From NCBI GenBank assembly GCA_021802085.1, contig JAKAAZ010000088.1, positions 1 to 13,341 on the forward strand: DNA of 13,341 nt, in the 5' to 3' direction. This DNA comes from Acidobacteriota bacterium. Its GTDB lineage: Bacteria; Acidobacteriota; Terriglobia; Terriglobales; Acidobacteriaceae. The notes beneath the pieces are model-generated. The model worked only from the letters and a program-made list of their open reading frames with translations, made no database searches and was not told where the DNA came from. Both the position numbers and the translations under genes were made by a program. Position 1 is the first letter of the stretch. The number at the start of each line of letters is the position of its first letter. Of the stretch, positions 1 to 6,633 are shown piece after piece.

Positions 1-162
1 ATAATTCCCAAAATTTTCATAGAGGGCTTCTCCTGATCCAGCAGCTCTGGTCCTCTTACCCAAAGCCTAATAGATCGCTGAAGCCTTCGTCCTTATCCCA
101 TCATCAATATCAGCGAAGCCAGCGCGGAATGGAATGCGGCAAACTCTCTGCCGCAAAAATTC
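1..162. other. Window edge, non-coding
   Basis: I see no credible gene here. The only structure is the hairpin at 135-155, listed separately. The region lies downstream of the minus-strand sugar kinase gene. Confidence 0.5.
135..155 (-). terminator. Possible terminator of the GH13/sugar-kinase operon
   Basis: A perfect 7-bp inverted repeat (TGCGGCA / TGCCGCA, 7-nt loop) starts about 8 nt after the kinase stop codon on the minus strand. The bases after the stem read TTCCATTCC, a poor U-tract, so intrinsic termination would be weak. The position is right for the end of the operon. Confidence 0.35.
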
Positions 163-1131
163 TTATGCGCGGGTCGCGTTCTCTATCGCGTCCTCGACAT
201 TGCGCCGAGTCGTCTCATCCAGAAAGTTCATCCCGCCCCGCTGCGTGGCCGCCCAGGCTCCCCAACGGTTCGCCGCCTCCGCCAATGCCGGCAGCGGACA
301 ACCCCGCAACGCATAGTAGGTCAGCGCAGCGGTGAAGCAATCGCCGGCGCCAATCGTGTCCGCCACAGTCACAGGCATTCCAGGATGATCGTGGACCTCC
401 TCCCGCGTCACCAGAAGACTCCCTTCCGGCCCTCGTGTAATCGCAACCATCTCGATCGGGAATCGATCCAGCAGGAAATGCGCCACTGGAAGAGGCTTTC
501 TCTCGTCGGCGGGCGCTCCAACCGCCTCGGCAATGTGTGGGACTTCTTCCTGATTCATCTTCAATATGGTCGCGTGCGCGCAACCCCACAGCACGGCATC
601 CGCCGTCCAATCCGGCTCCCGCCGATTGACATCGAACACACGCAGGCAATCCGCCCGCGTCGCTGCAACCAGACGGCGCAGCGTGGCCCGCGTCACGGGT
701 GCCCGCTGCGCCAGCGTTCCAAAACAGATCGCGTCCAGGCTCGGCGCCAGGGCGGCCAGTTGCGGCGTTTCCGGCACGTATTCCCACGCCACGTCTCGGT
801 GAATCTCATAGCTGGGTCCGGTCTGCGCATCCAGCGCCACCGCAACGGTTCCCGTGGGATGGATTGGGTCCAGAGAAATATGGTCCGTCCGCACGCAGCG
901 CGCGCCCACTTGGTCTCGCGCCTGCAATCCCAGCGGATCGTTACCCGCGCGACTCACCAGGAAGATTGTATCTACCGGCCTGCCGGCAGCGCTGGCGGAC
1001 AGTTGCGCCAGCATCGCGGCAAAGTTCGCGGGCGCGCCGCCCAGTTGCGGTCCGGCCGGAAGCAGGTCCCAAAGGAGTTCTCCAATTGCCGCAATGCACC
1101 GAGGCTTTCCCATATTTTTTACTTGCATCAT
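163..1131 (-). CDS. PfkB-family carbohydrate kinase, probably fructokinase
   Basis: A 322-residue cytoplasmic sugar kinase that should transfer ATP phosphate to a hexose. Family marks are GGAPANFA at residues 31-38 (substrate-side PfkB motif) and DTIGAGDCF at 258-266, the second PfkB signature, with D264 as the expected catalytic base and GAG as the anion hole. The start GELLWDLLP and the phrase FDVNRR (166-171) resemble bacterial fructokinases, and the length is normal. ATG ATG at 1126-1131 is chosen as start: GAGAAGG lies about 10 nt upstream and overlaps the end of the preceding gene. A third in-frame ATG (residue 7) has no ribosome site. The gene begins 15 nt after the GH13 stop, so the two are probably cotranscribed and translationally close. 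The exact sugar (fructose, or another hexose such as ribose or ketodeoxygluconate) cannot be told from motifs alone. Confidence 0.88.
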   Translation of the reverse strand: MMQVKNMGKPRCIAAIGELLWDLLPAGPQLGGAPANFAAMLAQLSASAAGRPVDTIFLVSRAGNDPLGLQARDQVGARCVRTDHISLDPIHPTGTVAVALDAQTGPSYEIHRDVAWEYVPETPQLAALAPSLDAICFGTLAQRAPVTRATLRRLVAATRADCLRVFDVNRREPDWTADAVLWGCAHATILKMNQEEVPHIAEAVGAPADERKPLPVAHFLLDRFPIEMVAITRGPEGSLLVTREEVHDHPGMPVTVADTIGAGDCFTAALTYYALRGCPLPALAEAANRWGAWAATQRGGMNFLDETTRRNVEDAIENATRA

Positions 1132-1146
1132 CGATGTCGCGCCTTC

Positions 1147-3108
1147 TCACTGGGCTCCGAAAACGACCAATTGCTCGGGGCCCACAATAACATCGCAATG
1201 ATTCTGGTCAACCCCCACCTGCGCTTGCGTATTCCACAAAGGAACAAGAGAACTCACTCCATCGAGCGCGGTGCCCGAAAAATCCAGGTGAAATGTTCGC
1301 GAGCTATCGGATTTATTCATCAGCACCAGTACGCTTCCCTCCTGCGCGCTCGCGGGCGCGGGCGCGGCCTTCCCCGGCGTCGCTGCGGCGATGCGCGCGA
1401 ACACAAAACCGGTGTCGTCTGTCAGCAGGTTCTGCTGCGCCCCTGTCTGCAATACGTCATGATGGGCCCGCAGATCCAGCAGTCCTTCCACCCACGCATG
1501 CATGGCTTCCTGCGCCGGAGTGCGGCCCGTCGCTTCAAACGCATTGTTCGTATCGCCAGGAAATCCTCCGGGAAAATCGCGCCGGTTGTCCGGACTGTTG
1601 CCGCCCTGCATGGCAATTTCGTCGCCTGAATAAATTTGCGGCATTCCGCGCATGGTGGCCACCAACCCGAAGGCAATCCGCATCCGCGCCACGCTGGCTC
1701 CCGGTTCTGAGATGAACCGCGCCGTGTCCTGATTGCCGAGAAATATCGCCAGCCGGTCCGGATGCGGATAGAGCCAGTCCTGCTGCTGGATGCTTCGCAG
1801 CGTGTCCACCGACCCGCCGCCTGCCGGAGATGTGCCGGCCAGCGCCGCGCGCAACGCAAAGTACGAGGGAAAGTCGAACAAAGCGTATACGCCGGTGTCA
1901 ATGCCCTCGCGCTTCACTCCGCCGGCGAAATAGGAAACCACCGTGGGAGCGGGGCTGTAGACTTCGCCCACGGTCGTCAGGTTCGGATACAGCGCCTGCA
2001 GCTCAGTATGAAAGTCCTGCCAGAAGGAGCGATCGACATAGGGAAACGTATCCAGCCGCAAGCCGTCCAGCGCGCCCCACTCAATCCACCAGATCGCGTT
2101 CTGAATCAGATATTGCTTGACCAATGGATTCGACTGGTTCAGGTCCGGCAGAACATTGCGAAACCACCCATCCACCACTGCCGTGGAAGCTGCCGCCGCC
2201 GCATGAGGATCGGTGATAGAACCGAAATCTTCGCTCGCTTCCAGATGATTCGCGAGTGTGCCGTGGAACCAATCCGGCGCGGGCGGATCGGCCACCCACG
2301 GACTCGTCGGCCCGACGTGGTTGGCGACCATATCCAGCACCAGCTTCATACCCTGGCCATGCACCGCCGCCGCAAGCGCCTCATAATCCGCCAGCGTGCC
2401 GAAGTGCGGATTGACCCGGTACATATCGACCGGCTCATATCCGTCATAATCCTGCGAAGCGGGGTCCTGCGCATACAACGGTGTAATCCAGACCGTCGTC
2501 GCGCCCAGCTTCTGGATATAGTCCAGATGGTTTTCGATTCCCCGCAGATCGCCGCCATGGTAGGCGTTCGGATTGCTTCGATCGAATGTCCCCGGGGCCT
2601 TTGCCAGTTGGTCGTTCGATACATCTCCGTCCGAGAATCGATCCGGCATGATCAGATACATCGCGTCCGAAGGCGTGAACCCATGAAACCCATCGGTCGG
2701 CGCATGGCGCTTATCCAGTTCATACGGTACCCGCGTTTGCCCGCTTGCGGTGCGAACAACCAGATCGAATTTCTGCGGCGGAGCCTGAGTTGTGTCCAGC
2801 CACACGAAAGCCCAATGGCCGTTCTGGGAAATTTTGGTTCGCCGCACGGAAATCCCCGCCATGCTGCTGCCGATGCGCGCACCGGTCAAATTTCTTCCGT
2901 ACAGCAGCACCATCGGGTTCGGCAAATCGCTCCACCAGTTGGGCGGCTCCGCCTGCTGCACCACCGGCTTTCCTGGTCGGCTTGCGGGCTGCGGCGGCTT
3001 GCTGCGAGTGCGCGCCGCCAGCGGCAGACCGGTGCAGAAGCATACCAGCGCCCACGAGGACAGGACGCGCAGCCGGCGATAGGGGACCTTGGTTTCCATC
3101 AGTGGCAT
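1147..3108 (-). CDS. Exported GH13 alpha-amylase-family glycosidase, cyclomaltodextrinase/neopullulanase-like
   Basis: A 653-residue enzyme expected to act on alpha-glucans or oligosaccharides outside the cytoplasm. Residues 1-32 form a plausible Sec signal peptide (RR, hydrophobic core, end near LAA). Residues about 55-135 look like the N-terminal beta-sandwich of cyclomaltodextrinases. The catalytic barrel follows from about 147 (DAMYLIMPDRFSDGD). GH13 landmarks: region I DMVANH at 259-264; region V LPDLNQ at 320-325, an intermediate neopullulanase / oligo-1,6-glucosidase type; region II GLRLDTFPY at 349-357 with nucleophile D353; region III GEVY with acid/base E382; region IV FLGNQD at 456-461 with D461. 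The usual region IV histidine is Gln460. A C-terminal beta domain runs from about 560, with an Ala/Pro-rich loop at 573-589. The start at 3108 has AGGGA only about 4 nt upstream; Met4 is an alternative. It is first in an operon with the sugar kinase. The family is secure; the substrate is not. Confidence 0.9.
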   Translation of the reverse strand: MPLMETKVPYRRLRVLSSWALVCFCTGLPLAARTRSKPPQPASRPGKPVVQQAEPPNWWSDLPNPMVLLYGRNLTGARIGSSMAGISVRRTKISQNGHWAFVWLDTTQAPPQKFDLVVRTASGQTRVPYELDKRHAPTDGFHGFTPSDAMYLIMPDRFSDGDVSNDQLAKAPGTFDRSNPNAYHGGDLRGIENHLDYIQKLGATTVWITPLYAQDPASQDYDGYEPVDMYRVNPHFGTLADYEALAAAVHGQGMKLVLDMVANHVGPTSPWVADPPAPDWFHGTLANHLEASEDFGSITDPHAAAAASTAVVDGWFRNVLPDLNQSNPLVKQYLIQNAIWWIEWGALDGLRLDTFPYVDRSFWQDFHTELQALYPNLTTVGEVYSPAPTVVSYFAGGVKREGIDTGVYALFDFPSYFALRAALAGTSPAGGGSVDTLRSIQQQDWLYPHPDRLAIFLGNQDTARFISEPGASVARMRIAFGLVATMRGMPQIYSGDEIAMQGGNSPDNRRDFPGGFPGDTNNAFEATGRTPAQEAMHAWVEGLLDLRAHHDVLQTGAQQNLLTDDTGFVFARIAAATPGKAAPAPASAQEGSVLVLMNKSDSSRTFHLDFSGTALDGVSSLVPLWNTQAQVGVDQNHCDVIVGPEQLVVFGAQ

Positions 3109-3119
3109 TCCATCCCTGG

Positions 3120-3134
3120 CGAGACCGCGTCTCG
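3120..3134. promoter_or_regulatory. Interrupted palindrome upstream of the GH13 gene
   Basis: CGAGAC-CGC-GTCTCG is a perfect 6+6 inverted repeat with a 3-bp centre, 12-26 nt ahead of the GH13 start codon. It could be a repressor operator or an RNA hairpin near the ribosome site. No regulator gene lies next to it, so the role is a guess. Confidence 0.25.
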
Positions 3135-3351
3135 GTCCTGGGATTGAATCATTCGCAGCGCCGAACTCACCGGTTCACGATGCATTCCGTCGAACCATGC
3201 GAGCGCTCGCCAACTTCACCCGCCAACATCCCAGGTGAACTTCGGTCGCGAACAACTTCATCAGTGTACTCCGGGGTGCGCGCCGGCGGAACCCGGTGCG
3301 TGTCTCAGAGAAACAGGCCAACAGATCGCTTCACAGAGGGTGGAATGTTAT

Positions 3352-3488
3352 GGGTTCCCCATCCGGCGCAGCCAGGCGAATTTACAGATACTGTATTCAA
3401 ACGAAAGTGGAGTCATTCTGAGCGCAGCGAAGAATCCAGAGGGTGATGGCGGCGTGGATGATGCCCGCATCGCAATCACCGTGAAAAT
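3352..3488 (+). repeat. GGGTGCCCCATCC-type dispersed repeat, apparently interrupted
   Basis: The left part (3352-3376) matches 10813-10837 at about 18 of 25 bases. The right part (3458-3488) matches 10849-10879 at 25 of 31 bases. The two parts are 11 nt apart in the later copy but 81 nt apart here, and the extra stretch contains the separate GTCATTC repeat (3412-3440). Insertion of one repeat into an older copy of the other explains this. Confidence 0.6.
3412..3440 (+). repeat. GTCATTCTGAG...GAAGAATCCAGA dispersed repeat, copy A
   Basis: A 29-nt unit that begins GTCATTCTGAGCG and ends GAAGAATCCAGA. Related copies occur at 8378-8425, 12290-12330 and, inverted, at 12196-12230 and 12363-12415. 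All are intergenic. From memory this is a widespread repeat class in acidobacterial genomes. Confidence 0.7.
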
Positions 3489-3515
3489 ACCATGGTTCAC
3501 ACCGGCACGGTCGCC

Positions 3516-6167
3516 TCAGTGCGGTGCGCCCGCCGCCTGCAGCGCCACCGTCAGGGCCTGCTGCAAACGCTCCAGAAATTCTGGAGCGAGCTTCGCATTT
3601 TCCCCTTCGACGCCGGAGGAACCGTTGCCCTGCCCATGCGCGCTTTTCGTCAGGTAGAAAACGTCGATCGCAACTTCCCCCTCGGTGTCGATCAGCGCCA
3701 CGGAAATATTGCATTGCATCTCCGCCAACACCAGGCTCAGGCGCCGCAGCAGTCCGGGCGTGTCCTGCGTAATCACCTGCAGGATCGTGCTGTGAGTGGA
3801 AGAGGTATTGTCGACGGAAAGCCGTGTTTCCACCTGCATCTTGCGGTTCTGCACGCGCGCCGAATGCGCGCGGGAAGCCAGCAATCGCGCCACCGCGACA
3901 GCTCCGCTGGCCACATCGGTCAGGCTCTTCTGGAACCGCGTCGTCTCGGCTGGGTTCAGGGCCAGCGTGTCGTAGCGGTCGAGAAAGCGGAAGCTGTCGA
4001 TGACTGTCCCAGCCGCATTCGAAAACGCGTCCGCCTTGATGATGTCCATCCCCCACGCCGTCAACGCGCCCGCCATATCGGCAAACAGGAACGGACGGTC
4101 GCGCGTTATCAGCGTGCATTCCCACGATGCCCCGGCATGCGTCAGCAGAATTTCCGACGACGATGCATTCAGTTGACGAGCCAGTTGCCAGTGCGTCAGG
4201 ATCTCCTGCGCCGACCGCGTACGCAAATAGCGTTGCGGCAGACCGGCCAGAAACAGGCGAATTTCCGCGGCATCGTTCGGAGACAGCGCAATCACCTCCT
4301 GAATCGCTGCCGTGTCTGCATCCGCCTCGATGCGGTCCTCATCCACATTGCGGTCCAGATAATTCGATGTCGCCATGTAGAGCCGCCACAAATTCTCCGC
4401 CTTCCACGGTGTCAGCGCCTCTGGATTGACCGACCGCACATCGGCATACGTCAACAGCGTCAGCAGCCGCAGGTTGTTGGGCGTGCCCACCATCTCCGCG
4501 AAAATCCGCACCGTTTCCGCATCGAAAATATCTTTCCGCAGCGTCAGCGACATTTCCAGGTGCTGCCGGATCAGGCGCAACACCGTTTCACGCTGGGTCG
4601 CCGTCAAATGCCAGCGTTCGCAGACCGCGGCGGCAATCTTCATGCTGTGTTGGGTATGGTTGCCCTCGCCGCGCGCCTTGCCGGTGTCGTGGAGCAGCGC
4701 GGCCAGGTACAACAATTCAGGCTCCTCCACCTCTTGCAGGATCGCGTAAAAACGCTCTTCCCACTCGTAGGCCGGCTGCGCCAGGGAATGCAGATTTTCA
4801 AGAATCAAAAACGTGTGCTCATCCACCGTATAGCGGTGATAGGCATCCCGAACCACCAGCGCGTCCACCCCGTGAAACTCCGGCAGGATCAGCTCGAGAA
4901 TCCCCAGCGCATGCATGGCGCGCAGCGCATTGGCAACTTCCGGTCCCAGAAGAATCCGCCGTACCCGCTCCCACAGCGCGGCCCCGGCAGGCAGCCGTTC
5001 CGCCAGCACCGCCAGCGATTCGCTCAAATGCCCTTCCGCCTCCCGGCTCAGTTGCAGCCGCTGCTCCGCCAGCATTTGAAACAGAGTCAGCATGCGATCG
5101 GGATCGGCATATTCCGCAGCCGTCTTCAGCGAGATTCTGCCGTCGGAGACCGGACAGCCGTCCAGTACGGTCCGGCTGCGCCATTGGCGAACGTGATCGA
5201 TCAAGGAAAGACGGCCGCTAGGAATTTCATCCAGCATTTGGCGGGTAAGCCAATCGATCGACCGCGCATGACGAAAATATTGCCGCATCCAGCCCGCCGT
5301 GTCCGGGGGACGCTTTTCCGCCAGCTTGGCCTGCATGATCGACAGTCCCAGTCGCCGCGCCGCCGCCTCGTCCTGCGCCTGCCAGTACAGCATGTTGTCG
5401 TCGCGCTGGCTTCGGTAATGCAGAAAACTGCGAACGGTGATCAGGAATTGATGCGCCAGAGCGGAATCGTCCTGGCGCTCGACCAGAAGTTCGTTTTCAT
5501 AACGATTCGACGAATGCCCCGCGCTCTCCGGCAACACCTGCCCCAACCATGTGCAGATGTGAAAATCGCGCAATCCGCCTACGCCATCTTTCACGTTGGG
5601 TTCCAGATGAAACAGCGTCCGTTGAAATTTTGCCTGGCGGGCACTCGCCAGACGCGCAATCGCGGCCAGCAATTGGGAACGCCGGCGCTCGATCAGCGAC
5701 GGAATCCGCTCCAGATCCAGGTCCTCGAACAGCGCGAAATCTCCCGCGATATAGCGCCTGTCGAGCAGCGACAGCGTAAATTCAGGATTTTCTTCGCTGA
5801 TCCGTTCGCACTCTTCCACCGCGCGCGTGGTGGCGCTCACCCGCAGGCCAATGTCCCACAGGTCCTGACAAAGTCGCCGTATCGCAACCTTGTAGCTGCC
5901 CTCCACGCCCGGGTCGCTCGCGATGAACAGCAGATCGATGTCCGAATAGGGAAACAGCTGGCAGCGTCCATATCCGCCAATGGCCGCCAGGGTCAACCCC
6001 TGCGGTCCATACTCCTCGGCGGCAACGTGCTCCAGCCACAGGCGCTCGATCAGGTCGTCCACCAACTCAGCCCGGCGCTGCACCAGCGCGGAGCCATTCT
6101 GCGATTCCGCAAAGGATTCCCGCATCTGGTCGGAGTTGCGTTGATACTCCAGACGCAGTGCCGTCAT
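3516..6167 (-). CDS. glnD: [Protein-PII] uridylyltransferase / uridylyl-removing enzyme GlnD
   Basis: An 883-residue bifunctional nitrogen sensor, close to the usual ~890. It uridylylates PII when glutamine is low and removes UMP when glutamine is high. Domains: an N-terminal nucleotidyltransferase with GGYGR at 64-68 and the metal-binding pair D76/D78 in PYSDIDLLF; a linker containing the typical phrase NVKDGVGGLRD (191-201); an HD hydrolase with H451, LLHDTGK (H493, D494), H504 and D576; and two C-terminal ACT domains, about 683-760 (after the phrase TLITRDRPFLFADMAGAL) and about 795-880 (LQVITQDTPGLLRRLS), which bind glutamine in the family. All expected catalytic residues are present. The ATG at 6167 has no clear ribosome site, so translation may lean on the PII gene, whose stop lies 45 nt upstream. 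It is last in the amtB-PII-glnD cluster. A very long open frame on the opposite strand is an antisense artefact of the base composition. Confidence 0.95.
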   Translation of the reverse strand: MTALRLEYQRNSDQMRESFAESQNGSALVQRRAELVDDLIERLWLEHVAAEEYGPQGLTLAAIGGYGRCQLFPYSDIDLLFIASDPGVEGSYKVAIRRLCQDLWDIGLRVSATTRAVEECERISEENPEFTLSLLDRRYIAGDFALFEDLDLERIPSLIERRRSQLLAAIARLASARQAKFQRTLFHLEPNVKDGVGGLRDFHICTWLGQVLPESAGHSSNRYENELLVERQDDSALAHQFLITVRSFLHYRSQRDDNMLYWQAQDEAAARRLGLSIMQAKLAEKRPPDTAGWMRQYFRHARSIDWLTRQMLDEIPSGRLSLIDHVRQWRSRTVLDGCPVSDGRISLKTAAEYADPDRMLTLFQMLAEQRLQLSREAEGHLSESLAVLAERLPAGAALWERVRRILLGPEVANALRAMHALGILELILPEFHGVDALVVRDAYHRYTVDEHTFLILENLHSLAQPAYEWEERFYAILQEVEEPELLYLAALLHDTGKARGEGNHTQHSMKIAAAVCERWHLTATQRETVLRLIRQHLEMSLTLRKDIFDAETVRIFAEMVGTPNNLRLLTLLTYADVRSVNPEALTPWKAENLWRLYMATSNYLDRNVDEDRIEADADTAAIQEVIALSPNDAAEIRLFLAGLPQRYLRTRSAQEILTHWQLARQLNASSSEILLTHAGASWECTLITRDRPFLFADMAGALTAWGMDIIKADAFSNAAGTVIDSFRFLDRYDTLALNPAETTRFQKSLTDVASGAVAVARLLASRAHSARVQNRKMQVETRLSVDNTSSTHSTILQVITQDTPGLLRRLSLVLAEMQCNISVALIDTEGEVAIDVFYLTKSAHGQGNGSSGVEGENAKLAPEFLERLQQALTVALQAAGAPH

Positions 6168-6212
6168 CGAGGATGAATCGTGTATCGGGATGAAAGGCTC
6201 CTCACAAAACAG

Positions 6213-6551
6213 TTACAAAGCGGACTCTCCACGTTCATCGTTGCGAATGCGAATGGCGTCGTCCACCCGCGAAAGAAAGATCTTGCCATCCCCGATCTTG
6301 CCTGTGCGCGCGGCGATCAGGATCGCCTGCACGGCACGTTCCGCCATCGCGTCGGTGACCACAATCTCCAGTTTGATCTTCGGCAGAACATCGACCGCAT
6401 ATTCCCGGCCGCGATAAAACTCCGTATGGCCCTTCTGGCGTCCATGGCCGCGCGCCTCAAGAATCGTGATGCCCTCCACCCCGATTTCAATCAGCGCGTC
6501 CTTGACCGCGTCCAGCTTCGATGGCTGAATCACTGCTTCAATCTTCTGCAT
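6213..6551 (-). CDS. glnB: Nitrogen regulatory protein PII (GlnB/GlnK family)
   Basis: A 112-residue PII signal protein, the family's standard length. It starts MQKIEAVIQPSKLD, followed by GHGRQKGHTEFYRGREY with the T-loop tyrosine exactly at position 51, the uridylylation site. The C-terminal signature is TGKIGDGKIF (83-92), with the ATP-binding region and RIR at 101-103. Position 49 is Arg (YRGREY), where the classical signature has Ala or Ser. The start at 6551 is chosen because AGGAA lies 7 nt upstream and homology begins there; an in-frame extension to 6674 would add about 41 residues unlike PII and overlap amtB. It lies 82 nt after amtB and 45 nt before glnD. Linkage to amtB suggests a GlnK-like role in blocking the ammonium channel, but sequence alone does not separate GlnB from GlnK. 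Confidence 0.95.
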   Translation of the reverse strand: MQKIEAVIQPSKLDAVKDALIEIGVEGITILEARGHGRQKGHTEFYRGREYAVDVLPKIKLEIVVTDAMAERAVQAILIAARTGKIGDGKIFLSRVDDAIRIRNDERGESAL

Positions 6552-6633
6552 GTCTCGCTTCCTCGTCTTCCTGGAACAACGAACGACTGCCTTCCCGTCC
6601 GTCTTCGCACAACGCCAAGATACCAGAGCCAGA

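Larger units (their letters stand above)
3109..3515. other. Intergenic region with palindromes and nested repeats
   Basis: This 407-nt stretch between the GH13 operon and the end of glnD has no credible gene. It holds a 15-bp interrupted palindrome just upstream of the GH13 start (3120-3134), a 12-bp perfect palindrome GCGAGCGCTCGC at 3199-3210, and a dispersed repeat split by another (3352-3488). Any GH13 promoter should lie at about 3110-3250, but I see no convincing -35/-10 pair. Confidence 0.5.

Noticed and set aside
385..3147. Long plus-strand open frames opposite the sugar kinase and GH13 genes (385-1629, 1762-3147)
   Set aside because: The minus-strand proteins have family motifs throughout; the plus-strand frames have biased composition and no motifs.
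3492..6176. Plus-strand open frame of 894 codons opposite glnD
   Set aside because: It is antisense to glnD, whose frame has clear catalytic motifs. The translation is rich in Arg, Gln and His with no recognisable domain, as expected from GC-rich codon use.
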